A stretch of 64,000 nt of DNA from Psychroflexus lacisalsi (GCF_020164495.1 NZ_JAIQYZ010000001.1:744001-808000); one strand, 5' to 3'. Positions 49,642-59,893 are shown, counted from the stretch's first letter. Program-made: numbers and translations. The notes: a model not told the origin generated them from the letters alone.

Positions 49642-51501
49642 ATGAAAAAAATAATTTTAGCCTTAGCAGTAGTATTAAGCGTAGTAAGTTGTAAGACTGT
49701 TACTCAGCCAGAAAATGATCTTATAGTAGTAGACGTCTTCCTTCATAATGTCGAAAACGATAAAGTCAAAGTTACTGTGAATCCAGGGCGGATTTCTTCA
49801 GATTCACTTAAATTTTATTTACCAAAAACAGTTCCTGGTACTTATGCGATCAATGATTACGGTCAATTCTCTCAAGATCTAGTTGCTTTGGATTATGATG
49901 GTGAAGCTATGGAGACTACTCGTAACGATGACGATACCTGGGTGATTTCCAATTCTTCGAATTTTGATAAATTGACTTATTATGTGAACGATACTTATGA
50001 TATTGAAGGTGAAGGCGGCGTATTTTCTCCTGCAGGAACCAATTTTGAAGCGGGTGATAATTTTATGCTGAATTTGCATGCCATGGTTGGTTATTTTGAA
50101 AACGCTAAAGAAACACCTTATAAAATCAATATTCATAGACCCTCAAACTTAACAGCTTCTGCTTCTTTGCCAGTGATCAATCGAACTGAACAAGAAGATT
50201 ATGTGATAGATGAATTTTCTACAGAGCGTTATTTTGGTGTAATTGACCATCCTATTTTATATTCTAAACCGGACACCACAAGTTTTGATATTGAAGGCAT
50301 GAAAGTGTTGTTGAGTATTCACTCTCCCAACGGCGTTCATTCTACAGAAGATTTAAAACCTGCTTTAGAAAAAATGGTTCAGGCTCAAAAATCTTTTCTA
50401 GGTGAAATAGATAATACCAATGTATATGCGATTTTACTTTATCTGTCGGATATGGAAAATCCAGATGCACGCGGCTTTGGAGCATTAGAACATCACACGT
50501 CTACAAGTGTTGTTTTACCAGAAACCATGACATTGCAAGAGCTGGAAGAATCGATGACCGATGTAGTCTCTCACGAGTTTTTTCATATTATCACACCGTT
50601 AAATATTCACTCTAAAGAGGTGCATTATTTTGATTATAATGATCCTGAAATGTCTCAGCATTTGTGGATGTACGAAGGGGTTACCGAATATTTTGCTAAC
50701 TTATTTCAAATCGATCAAGGCCTGATTTCAGAAGAAGATTTTTATCAACGTATGAATGAAAAGATCGAGACTTCAATGGCGTTTGACGATACCATGTCGT
50801 TTACAGTTATGAGTGAAAACATTCTTGAAGAGGACTATAAAGACAGTTATTACAATGTTTATCAAAAAGGTGCGCTCATAGGAATGGCTTTAGACATCAG
50901 ACTGAGAGAATTGAGCGGTGGCGAAATGGGAATTCTGGACTTGATGAAGCAATTAATTTCTAAGTACGGAAAAGACACGCCATTTGAAGATGACGTGTTG
51001 ATTTCTGAAATTGTTGATATGACTTATCCTGAAATTCAAAGTTTTTTTGATAAACACGTTAGTGGAAATACTCCAATACCATACGATGAGTATTTTGCTA
51101 AAGTGGGAGTAGAAAAAACTGAAAGCTTATCTAAAACTGGCTACTTCTTAAACGGAAGAACTCCATTTATTGATGCTAATCAAGATGAGGGGACAGTATT
51201 TTTCAGAGAAAGTTACCCAATGAATTCTTTCTTTAAAGATTTGGGAGTAGAAGGTGGTGATGTGATAAAATCTATCAATGGAACTGAATACACTTTAGAA
51301 AACATAAGACCACTCATCATGACTTCCATGGGATGGCAGGAAGGAGAAGATTTCAAAATTGTAATAGTAAGAAATGGTGAAGAAATGACGTTTGAAGGAA
51401 AAACTTCTCAGCCCTACATCGAGAAAACAAGTTTGCAATCTATGGAGGTGGATGCTAAAGATCCAAAATTTAAATTAAGACAAGCTTGGCTAAAAGGCTA
51501 A
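49642..51501 (+). CDS. M61-family peptidase lipoprotein with PDZ domain
   Basis: Exported zinc peptidase of 619 aa (glycyl aminopeptidase-like). It has a lipobox (LSVVSC, Cys17), the M61 N-terminal beta-domain, the site HEFFH with His311 in VVSHEFFHIITPLNIHSKEV, the third ligand Glu in MYEGVTEYFANLF, and a C-terminal PDZ domain (GGDVIKSINGTEYTLEN). The downstream DUF6913 gene begins 54 bp further on. The protease specificity in flavobacteria is not known in detail. Confidence 0.92.
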   Translation: MKKIILALAVVLSVVSCKTVTQPENDLIVVDVFLHNVENDKVKVTVNPGRISSDSLKFYLPKTVPGTYAINDYGQFSQDLVALDYDGEAMETTRNDDDTWVISNSSNFDKLTYYVNDTYDIEGEGGVFSPAGTNFEAGDNFMLNLHAMVGYFENAKETPYKINIHRPSNLTASASLPVINRTEQEDYVIDEFSTERYFGVIDHPILYSKPDTTSFDIEGMKVLLSIHSPNGVHSTEDLKPALEKMVQAQKSFLGEIDNTNVYAILLYLSDMENPDARGFGALEHHTSTSVVLPETMTLQELEESMTDVVSHEFFHIITPLNIHSKEVHYFDYNDPEMSQHLWMYEGVTEYFANLFQIDQGLISEEDFYQRMNEKIETSMAFDDTMSFTVMSENILEEDYKDSYYNVYQKGALIGMALDIRLRELSGGEMGILDLMKQLISKYGKDTPFEDDVLISEIVDMTYPEIQSFFDKHVSGNTPIPYDEYFAKVGVEKTESLSKTGYFLNGRTPFIDANQDEGTVFFRESYPMNSFFKDLGVEGGDVIKSINGTEYTLENIRPLIMTSMGWQEGEDFKIVIVRNGEEMTFEGKTSQPYIEKTSLQSMEVDAKDPKFKLRQAWLKG

Positions 51502-51555
51502 GTTTTTCTTTATGATAATTTACACAAAAACTTATATTTGATCTAAAACCTAAAG

Positions 51556-52053
51556 GTGCTCACATCCATTCAAAATTTTTTTCTTAACAAAAAGCTGGAG
51601 ACTATAAAACCTCCCAAACTGGATAATTTTGAAGGATCAAAGATTGGTATTTTATTCAATGATGATGCTTCAGATAGATATCAATTACAGCAATTAATTG
51701 AGAAGAATTTTGATGTAGAACCTTCAGAAATCAACTTTCTTGGATTTAGCAGGCATCGGTACGACAGAGTTGAAAAACCAGATTTTGTTTTTATTCAAAA
51801 AGATTTTTCTCTTTTCGGACAACCTAACTCAGAAGTGATTACCGATTTTATAAGTCAGAAGTATAAATTGTTATTTAATTTTTTCGGTAGAGATGAATTG
51901 TGTTTGGAACTTGTCTCACAACTTACTGAAGCTAAATTGAAAGTGGGTTTAAATGAATCCAATGAAAAAATAAGTGATCTTTTACTTGCTGTAGATTCAA
52001 AAAACCTCGATTTCTTTAAAGAAAGTTCAAAATACATTAAGCAAATAATATAG
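51556..52053 (+). CDS. DUF6913-family protein
   Basis: Soluble protein of 165 aa. It belongs to a Bacteroidetes family (DUF6913) recognised by [30 protein letters not shown] and the [21 protein letters not shown] segment. It has no catalytic motif that I can name. The start is GTG at 51556. It is followed by dapA after 7 bp, so it is probably cotranscribed with it, which is how this family often occurs. The function is unknown. Confidence 0.78.
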   Translation: MLTSIQNFFLNKKLETIKPPKLDNFEGSKIGILFNDDASDRYQLQQLIEKNFDVEPSEINFLGFSRHRYDRVEKPDFVFIQKDFSLFGQPNSEVITDFISQKYKLLFNFFGRDELCLELVSQLTEAKLKVGLNESNEKISDLLLAVDSKNLDFFKESSKYIKQII

Positions 52054-52060
52054 AAAACAG

Positions 52061-52939
52061 ATGAAACAATTCATGGGAACAGGTGTTGCTCTTGTAACAC
52101 CTTTTACTGGAGAGAATGAAGTTGATGAAAATGCACTAAGACGTTTAGTTCAATTTCAAATTAAAAATGGAGTAGATTACATAGTAGTTATGGGGACTAC
52201 TGCAGAAAATGCAACCCTCACTAAAGTTGAAAAAGAACTTGTAAAGACTATAATCAAAAAGGAAAACAATGGACAGTTGCCGCTCGTGTTAGGCGTGGGA
52301 GGTAACAATACTTCTCAAGTTTTAAAAGATCTTTCTACAGAAAATCTAGATGGATTTGATGCAATTTTATCTGTTTCTCCTTATTATAATAAACCCACAC
52401 AGGAAGGAATTTATCAACACTTTGCTTTAATTTCTAAAGCATCACCACTTCCAGTCATTCTTTATAATGTTCCTGGAAGAACGGGATCCAATATGTTGCC
52501 GCTTACAGTTACACGTTTAGCGAATGATTTTGATAATATTATAGGTATAAAAGAAGCAGCTGGAGATATTGTTCAGGCTATGGAGATGATCCGAGATACA
52601 CCTACAGACTTTCTTGTAATTTCTGGAGATGATATGATTGCTTTGCCAATTGTTCTCGCCGGTGGCTCTGGGGTAATCTCAGTGATGGCTCAAGGTTTTC
52701 CTTCTGAATTTACTAAGATGATGAATTTTGGTTTACAGAAAAAAGTAAAAGAAGCTTACCAGATTCAGTTTCAGTTGATGGATGGTATTGATCTTATTTT
52801 TAAAGAAGGCAATCCTGCTGGAATTAAAACTGTACTTGAGCTCAAAAAGTTAACTGAAAGTGATGTGAGGTTACCTTTGATGAAAGCAACTTCAGAATTG
52901 AAATCTGCTTTAAGTGTTTTTCTTAATCAATTGAAATAA
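52061..52939 (+). CDS. dapA: 4-hydroxy-tetrahydrodipicolinate synthase
   Basis: Enzyme of 292 aa making the first lysine/diaminopimelate-specific intermediate from pyruvate and aspartate semialdehyde. The Schiff-base Lys164 is in [10 protein letters not shown], with Tyr135 and Arg140 in [11 protein letters not shown] and Thr46-Thr47 in [10 protein letters not shown]. The last has Ala where most enzymes have Gly (GTTGE), which is common in flavobacteria. It is cytosolic, preceded by the DUF6913 gene, and followed by a promoter box for bamD. Confidence 0.95.
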   Translation: MKQFMGTGVALVTPFTGENEVDENALRRLVQFQIKNGVDYIVVMGTTAENATLTKVEKELVKTIIKKENNGQLPLVLGVGGNNTSQVLKDLSTENLDGFDAILSVSPYYNKPTQEGIYQHFALISKASPLPVILYNVPGRTGSNMLPLTVTRLANDFDNIIGIKEAAGDIVQAMEMIRDTPTDFLVISGDDMIALPIVLAGGSGVISVMAQGFPSEFTKMMNFGLQKKVKEAYQIQFQLMDGIDLIFKEGNPAGIKTVLELKKLTESDVRLPLMKATSELKSALSVFLNQLK

Positions 52940-52979
52940 GCTGAAAAATCTTGCGTTTTTATTATCGAAGATTTATCCC

Positions 52980-52987
52980 TAATTTTG
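52980..52987 (+). promoter_or_regulatory. Candidate -7 promoter box (TAATTTTG) for the bamD operon
   Basis: Exact TAnnTTTG element ending 16 bp before the bamD ATG, with a TTG at 52951-52953 upstream (26 bp spacing, a little wide). It would drive the bamD-rpoZ-coaBC-DUF4835 run. Confidence 0.55.
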
Positions 52988-53003
52988 CACGATATTTAAG
53001 TTT

Positions 53004-53822
53004 ATGAAGCGTTTAATTGTTTTACTGATAATAGCTCTCGGTTTTACTTCCTGTAGCGAATACCAGAAAGTCTTAAAAGAGAAAGAAATTCTCCCAAAAT
53101 ATGAGCTCTCCAATGAGTTTTATGAAAAGGGAATTGAGACTGGTAAGAACAAATACTTCCGAAAAGCTATTCGCTTATTCGATCAGATTTTACCTCAGTA
53201 TAAGGGTAAACCATCTGGGGAAAAGGTGAGTTATATGAATGCTAACGCTCATTACTTGGTCGGAGATTATTTCTTGTCGGGTTATCTTTTTGAACGTTTT
53301 TCAAAATCATATCCCAATAGTGAGAAAGTAGAAGAGGCTTTTTTCAAAAGTGCAAAAAGTTACTATGAAGTTTCTCCTATCTACAGCAAAGATCAGGAAG
53401 ACACACGTACAGCAATATCCAAACTACAATTTTATATCAATACATATCCAGACGGAGAACACTTTGTATCGGCCAACGAGATGATACAAGAATTAAGTAT
53501 TAAAATAGAAATGAAATTTTATGAAATAGCAAAACAATATCACCACACAGAACGATATAAAGCTGCTATCCAATCTTTTGATAATTTTATACTTAAGTTC
53601 CCAGGATCAAAGTACAGAGAAAAAGCTTTTTTCTATAAATTTGAATCCGCTTACATTTTAGCAATAAATAGTATTTCATCGCTTGTGCCAGAACGTTTAG
53701 CAGAAGCAAAGATTTATTATGAAGATTACATCAAATATTTTAGTGGAACTGAATTATCAGAGCAAGCCAAAATATATGCAACAGACATAGAAGAACGAAC
53801 AAATACCTTAACAGAATTATGA
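53004..53822 (+). CDS. bamD: Outer-membrane protein assembly factor BamD
   Basis: Lipoprotein component of the BAM complex, 272 aa, with Cys17 in the lipobox GFTSC. The body is a TPR-type array (LFDQILPQYKGKPSGEKVSY, FERFSKSYPNSEKVEEAFFKSAKSYYE, IQSFDNFILKFPGSKYREKAFFY). It helps place beta-barrel proteins in the outer membrane. It overlaps rpoZ by 4 bp and starts a conserved flavobacterial gene group. Confidence 0.92.
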   Translation: MKRLIVLLIIALGFTSCSEYQKVLKEKEILPKYELSNEFYEKGIETGKNKYFRKAIRLFDQILPQYKGKPSGEKVSYMNANAHYLVGDYFLSGYLFERFSKSYPNSEKVEEAFFKSAKSYYEVSPIYSKDQEDTRTAISKLQFYINTYPDGEHFVSANEMIQELSIKIEMKFYEIAKQYHHTERYKAAIQSFDNFILKFPGSKYREKAFFYKFESAYILAINSISSLVPERLAEAKIYYEDYIKYFSGTELSEQAKIYATDIEERTNTLTEL

Positions 53823-54154
53823 ATTCAAATATCAAACACACCAACGCTCCATTAAGCACAACTACTATTAATAAAAATAAAGTAGATTCTGCAACGGGGA
53901 ACATTTACGAAGCTATTTCAATTATTTCTAAGCGTTCCAACCAGATCAATGTTGAGATGAAAAAGGAGCTTTTGGAGAAATTGGATGAATTTGCAACTTA
54001 CAATGAAAATCTTGATGAGGTTTTTGAAAACAAAGAGCAGATTGAAGTATCTAAATATTACGAAAGACTACCTAAACCACATTCTATTGCAATGGATGAA
54101 TGGCTAGATGACAAAATTTACTACAGACACACAAAAGAAAATACTGAAGAATAA
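53819..54154 (+). CDS. rpoZ: RNA polymerase omega subunit
   Basis: Small RNA polymerase subunit of 111 aa, Bacteroidetes type. The SATGNIYEAISIISKRSNQIN segment matches the omega N-terminal helix that contacts beta', and the C-terminus is a group-specific extension (YERLPKPHSIAMDEWLDDKIYYRH). It starts by overlapping the bamD stop by 4 bp and precedes coaBC by 12 bp; the order bamD-rpoZ-coaBC is typical in this phylum. Confidence 0.9.
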   Translation: MNSNIKHTNAPLSTTTINKNKVDSATGNIYEAISIISKRSNQINVEMKKELLEKLDEFATYNENLDEVFENKEQIEVSKYYERLPKPHSIAMDEWLDDKIYYRHTKENTEE

Positions 54155-54166
54155 AAGGTATTATCG

Positions 54167-55366
54167 ATGAGTATTTTAAGCGGCAAGCATATCCTATTAG
54201 GAATTACGGGTGGTATTGCCGCTTATAAATCTGCATTTCTCGTAAGACTTCTTAAAAAAGCTGGAGCAGATGTGAAAGTTGTGATGACTCCAGAATCAGA
54301 ACAATTTGTAACACCACTTACTCTTTCCACACTTTCTGAAAATCCTGTGGTCTCTTCATTCACAGATGAAGAGAAAAACTGGAATAATCATGTTGATCTT
54401 GGATTATGGGCTGACCTTATGTTGGTTGCGCCTGCAACAGCCAACACTTTATCTAAGATGGCGTCTGGAAGTGCCAATAATTTATTACTTACAACTTACT
54501 TATCAGCTAAATGTCCAGTCTATTTTGCTCCTGCTATGGATCTTGACATGTATAAACACGCATCTTCTAAAGCATCTATTGCCAAACTTATAAGTTTTGG
54601 AAATAGATTCATAAAACCAGAATCCGGTCAATTAGCCAGTGGTCTTGTGGGGGAAGGAAGAATGGCAGAGCCAGAAAATATCGTAAAATTTCTGGAAAAA
54701 GACATCCTATCAAAATTACCCCTTTATGGTAAAACAGTTACTATTACTGCAGGTCCTACCTATGAAGCTATAGACCCGGTTCGTTTTATCGGTAACCATT
54801 CTAGCGGAAAAATGGGATTTGAGCTTGCGCATCAAGCTTTAAGCTTCGGAGCTGAGGTCAATTTGATTACAGGACCGACACATTTGAGCTTGACTCACAG
54901 CAACTTAAATAGAATAGATGTAGTGAGTGCTCACGAAATGTACGAAGCCACAACATCGTATTTCGAGAAATCAGATATTGTTATTGCTGCCGCTGCTGTA
55001 TCGGATTATAAGCCAAAACAACAATTTGATAAAAAACTCAAGAAGAGTGAAAATGCGATGCAAATCGATTTGGAGCCTACTCCAGATATCCTGAAGTCTT
55101 TAGGTGAAAAAAAAACACACCAGATTTTAGTTGGTTTTGCTTTAGAAACCAATGATGAGGAAAAGAACGCGAAAGCTAAATTGGATAAGAAAAATTTAGA
55201 CTTCATCGTATTGAATTCTTTAAATGACGAGGGAGCAGGTTTTAAGAAAGACACCAATAAAATCAAGATTATAACAAAATCAGAAATAATTCGTTTTGAA
55301 ACCAAGCCTAAATCTGACGTTGCTACAGATATTATGAATTTTATTCTCAAAATTTCTGATCGATGA
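54167..55366 (+). CDS. coaBC: Bifunctional phosphopantothenoylcysteine decarboxylase / phosphopantothenate-cysteine ligase
   Basis: Coenzyme A biosynthesis enzyme of 399 aa. The N-terminal FMN-dependent CoaC domain shows ILLGITGGIAAYKSAFLVRLLKKAGA, the catalytic His in NHVDLGLWADLMLVAPATANT and SAKCPVYFAPAMDLDMY. The C-terminal CoaB domain has VTITAGPTYEAIDPVRFIGNHSSGKMG and VSDYKPKQQ. It is cytosolic and overlaps the DUF4835 gene by 4 bp. Its pathway partner coaE is 5.5 kb downstream in the same direction. Confidence 0.95.
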   Translation: MSILSGKHILLGITGGIAAYKSAFLVRLLKKAGADVKVVMTPESEQFVTPLTLSTLSENPVVSSFTDEEKNWNNHVDLGLWADLMLVAPATANTLSKMASGSANNLLLTTYLSAKCPVYFAPAMDLDMYKHASSKASIAKLISFGNRFIKPESGQLASGLVGEGRMAEPENIVKFLEKDILSKLPLYGKTVTITAGPTYEAIDPVRFIGNHSSGKMGFELAHQALSFGAEVNLITGPTHLSLTHSNLNRIDVVSAHEMYEATTSYFEKSDIVIAAAAVSDYKPKQQFDKKLKKSENAMQIDLEPTPDILKSLGEKKTHQILVGFALETNDEEKNAKAKLDKKNLDFIVLNSLNDEGAGFKKDTNKIKIITKSEIIRFETKPKSDVATDIMNFILKISDR

Positions 55367-56250
55367 ATTTTAAATGTGTATTGCTTGCGATTTTTTTTCC
55401 TTTTGTAGTTTTTTCTCAAGCTATTGAAGCTGAAGTTTTTCTGGATGCGCAACAAACAGGCAGAAATCAATTGTCAATTTTTTCAACCTTAGAAAGAGAT
55501 CTCTCTGAATTTATCAATAACACTCAATGGACCGATTCCAACTTAAAACCTCACCAAAAAATTAAGTGCAGTTTCAACGTTATAATACAGGGTTACGATT
55601 CCGATAATTTCCAGGCGACTCTTCAAGTGCAGTCGTCGCGACCTGTCTTTGGATCTTCGATGAATTCAATTTTACTGAACATCAAGGACAATGATTTTAA
55701 TTTCACTTATAAAGAGTTTGAACCTCTTAATTACAATCCAAACGTATTCAACAGTAATTTAATTTCTACTATTAGTTTTTACATTTACACAATTTTGGGA
55801 TATGATGCAGACACTTTTATGGAAGACGGAGGAACCGTATTTTATGAAGAAGCTAGGAAAATTGTGAACGCAGCAGGGCAAAGAGGTGGTAATGGCTGGG
55901 CAGACTCTGGGGCTTCTCAAAGTAGATTTGGAATTAATAGAGATTTGCTCTCAGGTAACTTTTTCAATTTCAGAAAAGCATTATACATCTACCACAGAAA
56001 AGGTTTGGACGTGATGAATCAAGATGTAGAAACTGGAAAAGAAAACATCCTGACTGCCATAAATTTGATTTCTGAAAATTCTAAAAGCAGACCTAATGCA
56101 GCTTTGTTCAGAATTTTCTTTGATGCAAAATCTGACGAAATCATGCAAATACTGAACGGTGGACCAGAAATGAATATTGGTTCTACTGTAAGTACTTTAA
56201 ATCAAATCGCTCCAGTTCATAATCGAAAATGGCGTATGATCGCCAACTAA
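55363..56250 (+). CDS. DUF4835-family exported protein
   Basis: Protein of 295 aa with a signal peptide (LLAIFFPFVVFSQ). It is recognised as the DUF4835 family by the N-terminal EAEVFLDAQQTGRNQLSIFSTLERDL, the SSRPVFGSSMNSILLNIKDND block and the C-terminal LNQIAPVHNRKWRMIAN. It has no known catalytic motif. In flavobacteria it always seems to follow coaBC, and its neighbours include bamD, so an envelope-related function is conceivable but unproven. The stop lies 65 bp before recN. Confidence 0.85.
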   Translation: MNFKCVLLAIFFPFVVFSQAIEAEVFLDAQQTGRNQLSIFSTLERDLSEFINNTQWTDSNLKPHQKIKCSFNVIIQGYDSDNFQATLQVQSSRPVFGSSMNSILLNIKDNDFNFTYKEFEPLNYNPNVFNSNLISTISFYIYTILGYDADTFMEDGGTVFYEEARKIVNAAGQRGGNGWADSGASQSRFGINRDLLSGNFFNFRKALYIYHRKGLDVMNQDVETGKENILTAINLISENSKSRPNAALFRIFFDAKSDEIMQILNGGPEMNIGSTVSTLNQIAPVHNRKWRMIAN

Positions 56251-56315
56251 TTATAGTGTAGATCTCACAATATTTAGTAGATTAGCTTTCAATTTAATTT
56301 CTAAATTTTTTATTT

Positions 56316-57968
56316 GTGCTAAGAGTTCTTGGGATCAAAAATTTTGCTCTTATTGAAGACATAAGTCTTGAATTCACCGATAATTTTTCAATTATAACTG
56401 GTGAGACAGGTGCAGGAAAATCTATCATTCTTGGAGCACTTTCTTTATTGCTAGGTAAGCGGGCAGACTTAAACTCTATAAGGAATTCCAAAAAAAAATG
56501 TATCATTGAAGGTCAGTTTTCAATTGGTGCATTCAATTTAAAATCTTTATTTGATCATTTAGATTTGGACTATGAAGAAGAGACAATCGTCAGGCGAGAA
56601 ATATTACCTTCTGGAAAATCTAGAGCTTTTGTAAACGATACACCTGTAAAGCTTTCTAACTTAAGCGAGCTTGGGATTCACCTCATAGATATCCACTCTC
56701 AGCATGAAACCTTATCAATAGGAAATCAGGATTATCAATACGACGTTTTAGATACTGTTGCTCAAAATTCTGAACTCAAGCAGCTGTATAAGGAAAATTA
56801 CAAGCTTCTCAATAAATTAAAAAAGGAATTTGATGAATTAAAAGCTAGTCAGATTAAAGCTGATGAAGCTTACGATTATAATGTGTTTTTACTTTCAGAA
56901 TTAACGGAAGCCAATTTAAAACCTGGACTTCAGGAAGAATTAGAGTCTACGCAAAGCAAACTAAGTCATGTAGAAGAGCTTCAGGAAAAACTAGGACAAT
57001 CGTATCAACAACTAGACGACGAATCAGTAGGGGTTGTGGCACAATTGAGAGAAATCAATTTGCAACTTCGTAAAGCTTCACAGTTGGATCCAAGCCTTGA
57101 AGAACTTTATCAAAGAGTTGAAAGTATTTTAATTGAGGCTGAAGATATTAGTTCTGAAACTCAAAATCAATTGGAGTCTCTAGACGCAGATCCCAAAGCT
57201 CTTGAGGAAGTAAATGAAAAACTCCAACTGATTTATACTTTGCAGAAAAAGCATCATGTTTCAGATATTGAGCGCTTGATTGATGTAAGGGAAGATCTTG
57301 ATCTACAGGTTTCGGTAAAAGAAAACGCTGAAAAAGAACTTCAAGAGGCTGAATCTAAAATCAACACGCAAAAAGAAAAGCTTACCAAGTTAGCTGAACA
57401 ACTTTATGAAAGTCGATTGAAAACAACCAAAACAATAACTGAAGTGGTGGAGGAAATGTTAAGCGAATTAGGAATACCTGACGCAAGACTTGTCATTAAA
57501 GGAACTTTAGATGCTACATTCACTTCAAAGGGGGCCGATAGTTTTGAGTGGTTATTTTCAGCCAATAAAGGGAGTGAACCACAGGATATTAAGCGTGTAG
57601 CCTCAGGAGGTGAGATGTCAAGAATTACATTGGCAATCAAAAGTCTTCTGGCTCAATTTGATAACTTACCAAGTATAGTTTTTGATGAAATCGATACTGG
57701 AGTTTCAGGAGACGTAGCAACCAAAATGGGAGTGATTATGAAAAAAATGTCTGCATCCCTTCAGGTGATCTCTATTACTCATCTGCCACAAATCGCTGGT
57801 ATGGGTCAACAGCATTTCAAAGTATTTAAAACTGTTCAAAACGAAAAAACTCAGACTAATATTCAAATTTTAAAGAATCAAGAAAGAATTGTTGAGCTTG
57901 CTGAAATGCTTGGAGGGGATAAAACTTCTGAATCTGCATTGGCACATGCTCAATCTTTGTTAAAATGA
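56316..57968 (+). CDS. recN: DNA repair protein RecN
   Basis: SMC-like ATPase of 550 aa acting in double-strand-break repair. Walker A is in IITGETGAGKSIILGAL (about 27-36), a coiled-coil central part runs from about 150 to 400, and the ABC signature VASGGEMSRITLAIK with Walker B PSIVFDEIDTGVSG completes the ATPase. The start is GTG at 56316, giving MLRVLGIKNFALIEDISL, the normal RecN beginning. It follows DUF4835 by 65 bp and precedes fabI by 33 bp. Confidence 0.95.
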   Translation: MLRVLGIKNFALIEDISLEFTDNFSIITGETGAGKSIILGALSLLLGKRADLNSIRNSKKKCIIEGQFSIGAFNLKSLFDHLDLDYEEETIVRREILPSGKSRAFVNDTPVKLSNLSELGIHLIDIHSQHETLSIGNQDYQYDVLDTVAQNSELKQLYKENYKLLNKLKKEFDELKASQIKADEAYDYNVFLLSELTEANLKPGLQEELESTQSKLSHVEELQEKLGQSYQQLDDESVGVVAQLREINLQLRKASQLDPSLEELYQRVESILIEAEDISSETQNQLESLDADPKALEEVNEKLQLIYTLQKKHHVSDIERLIDVREDLDLQVSVKENAEKELQEAESKINTQKEKLTKLAEQLYESRLKTTKTITEVVEEMLSELGIPDARLVIKGTLDATFTSKGADSFEWLFSANKGSEPQDIKRVASGGEMSRITLAIKSLLAQFDNLPSIVFDEIDTGVSGDVATKMGVIMKKMSASLQVISITHLPQIAGMGQQHFKVFKTVQNEKTQTNIQILKNQERIVELAEMLGGDKTSESALAHAQSLLK

Positions 57969-58001
57969 TTAACTTTACAGCACTAAATTAAAAAACAGAC
58001 T

Positions 58002-58814
58002 ATGTCATATAATTTACTAAAAGGAAAGCGAGGGATTATTTTTGGAGCCTTAGATGAAAACTCTATCGCCTGGAAAACAGCCGAACGTGCTCATGAAGAA
58101 GGAGCTGAATTTGTTCTTACCAATGCTCCTGTAGCATTGAGAATGGGAACTATTAATACGCTTGCTGAAAAAACAAATTCTGAAGTCATACCAGCTGATG
58201 CTACAAAAGTGGAAGACCTGGAGAACCTTATTGAAAAATCACAAGAAATTCTTGGAGGCAAATTGGACTTTGTTTTGCATTCTATTGGAATGTCAATTAA
58301 TGTAAGAAAAGGCAAGCACTACACCGATCAAAATTACGACTGGACTCACAAAGGTTTAGATGTGTCTGCAATGTCTTTTCACAAGTTGATGCAAACATTG
58401 TATAAGAAAGATGCCATGAATGAATGGGGTAGTATTGTCGCTCTCACCTATATGGCAGCTCAGCGTGTATTCCCTGATTATAATGATATGGCCGACAATA
58501 AGGCTTATCTGGAATCTGTAGCTAGAAGTTTTGGTTACTTTTTCGGAAAAGACAAAAAAGTGAGAGTGAACACGATTTCACAATCACCAACGCCTACTTC
58601 TGCTGGGCAAGGTGTGAAAGGATTTACTGGCTTCATGAACTATGCGGAAAAGATGTCACCACTTGGAAATGCAACAGCATTGGAGTGCGCAGACTATACA
58701 TTGACTTTATTTTCTGACCTTACCAAAAAAGTAACCCTTCAAAATTTATTTCATGACGGGGGGTTTTCCAATATGGGCGTAAGTCAAGAAATTATGGAAG
58801 CGATGGAAGAGTAG
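58002..58814 (+). CDS. fabI: Enoyl-[acyl-carrier-protein] reductase (NADH)
   Basis: Enzyme of 270 aa completing each fatty-acid elongation cycle. It is an SDR-fold protein with the FabI cofactor motif KRGIIFGALDENSIAWKTAE and the active-site Tyr-x6-Lys in DYNDMADNKAYLESVARS; RVNTISQSPTPTSAGQGVKGF and CADYTLTLFSDLTKKVTLQNLFHDGGFSNMG are typical. It ends the plus-strand run and is followed by a strong terminator hairpin. Confidence 0.95.
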   Translation: MSYNLLKGKRGIIFGALDENSIAWKTAERAHEEGAEFVLTNAPVALRMGTINTLAEKTNSEVIPADATKVEDLENLIEKSQEILGGKLDFVLHSIGMSINVRKGKHYTDQNYDWTHKGLDVSAMSFHKLMQTLYKKDAMNEWGSIVALTYMAAQRVFPDYNDMADNKAYLESVARSFGYFFGKDKKVRVNTISQSPTPTSAGQGVKGFTGFMNYAEKMSPLGNATALECADYTLTLFSDLTKKVTLQNLFHDGGFSNMGVSQEIMEAMEE

Positions 58815-58838
58815 GCAAAACAATATATTTTATATTAT

Positions 58839-58868
58839 CAATCCCGAAGCAGAGCTTCGGGATTTTTT
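58839..58868 (+). terminator. Intrinsic terminator after fabI
   Basis: Perfect 11-bp stem (arms 58840-58850 and 58854-58864, AATCCCGAAGC/GCTTCGGGATT) with an AGA loop and a T-run to 58868, 25 bp after the fabI stop. Confidence 0.92.
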
Positions 58869-58888
58869 ATTTGTAATATCTTTACATC

Positions 58889-59893
58889 ATGGTAGAGCTT
58901 CATTTTTCATTCATTATTCCTGTTTACAACAGACCTCAAGAAATTAAAGAATTATTGGATAGCCTTACATTACTCGATGGAAGCTTTGAGGTTGTGATTG
59001 TTGAAGACGGCTCTCAAATTACTTGTAAGGATGTAGTTGATGATTTTAGTAAGAAATTAAATATTTCCTACTATTTCAAAGAGAATTCTGGACCTGGTGA
59101 TTCAAGAAATTTTGGAATGAATAAGGCCAAAGGAAATTATTATATCATTTTGGACAGTGATGTTATAGTTCCTGATAATTATTTAAAAACGATATCCAAA
59201 GCTTTATCAGAAAACTATCTAGACTGTTATGGGAGTGGTGACAAGGCTTTAGAGTCCTTTAGTTCAGTCCAAAAAGCTATAGACTACACCATGACATCTA
59301 TACTTACCACAGGCGGAATAAGAGGTGGTAAACAGTCTAAAATTTCAAGATCATACGAACCAAGAAGTTTCAATATGGGAATTTCCAAAGCTGCCTTCCT
59401 TGATTCTGGAGGTTTTGGTAGAATCCATCCCGGTGAAGATCCAGATTTATCAATTAGGCTAAGAAAGTTGAAATTCAAAGTTGGATTTATACATGGTGCA
59501 CATGTGTACCATAAAAGGAGAACAGATTTTAAAAAATTTTCACAGCAAGTTTATAAGTTTGGTTTAGCTAGACCAATTTTAATATCACGTTATCCAGAAA
59601 CTTCAAAGTTGACTTATTGGTTTCCGTTTGTTTACAGTGTAGGATTGCTATTAGGATTCATTTTGATTTCATTTAAGCTTGATTTTATATTATATTTTTA
59701 TGCACTTTACAATTTTTTGATATTCGTTGATAGTCTCGTAGACTACAAGAATTTAAAAATTGCTTTATTCACGGTGCTTTCAACAAATATTCAATTTGTG
59801 AGTTATGGTGTTGGATTCATCTTGAGTTACTTTAAAATATGTATATTAAAGCAAATACCCGAAAAAACATTTCCAAAACTATTTTTTAAATAA
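58889..59893 (+). CDS. Family 2 glycosyltransferase with C-terminal membrane helices
   Basis: Protein of 334 aa with a GT-A domain: FIIPVYNRPQEIKELLDSL at the N-terminus, VIVEDGS, the DSD metal motif in YYIILDSDVIVP, and the acceptor-side region GGFGRIHPGEDPDLSIRLRK. The last 120 residues are hydrophobic, with about four helices, anchoring it in the inner membrane. A near-consensus box (TATCTTTA) lies just upstream, and a terminator precedes it, so it has its own promoter. The sugar and acceptor are unknown. The YbbR-like gene starts directly after its stop. Confidence 0.88.
   Translation: MVELHFSFIIPVYNRPQEIKELLDSLTLLDGSFEVVIVEDGSQITCKDVVDDFSKKLNISYYFKENSGPGDSRNFGMNKAKGNYYIILDSDVIVPDNYLKTISKALSENYLDCYGSGDKALESFSSVQKAIDYTMTSILTTGGIRGGKQSKISRSYEPRSFNMGISKAAFLDSGGFGRIHPGEDPDLSIRLRKLKFKVGFIHGAHVYHKRRTDFKKFSQQVYKFGLARPILISRYPETSKLTYWFPFVYSVGLLLGFILISFKLDFILYFYALYNFLIFVDSLVDYKNLKIALFTVLSTNIQFVSYGVGFILSYFKICILKQIPEKTFPKLFFK

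Noticed and set aside
52946-52974. AAATCTT/AAGATTT inverted repeat after dapA
   Set aside because: Loop of about 15 nt, AT-only stem and no T-run directly after it; not convincing as a terminator.
55006-55470. 154-aa minus-strand frame opposite the coaBC end
   Set aside because: Antisense shadow of coaBC and DUF4835; composition is not that of a protein and both sense genes are well supported.
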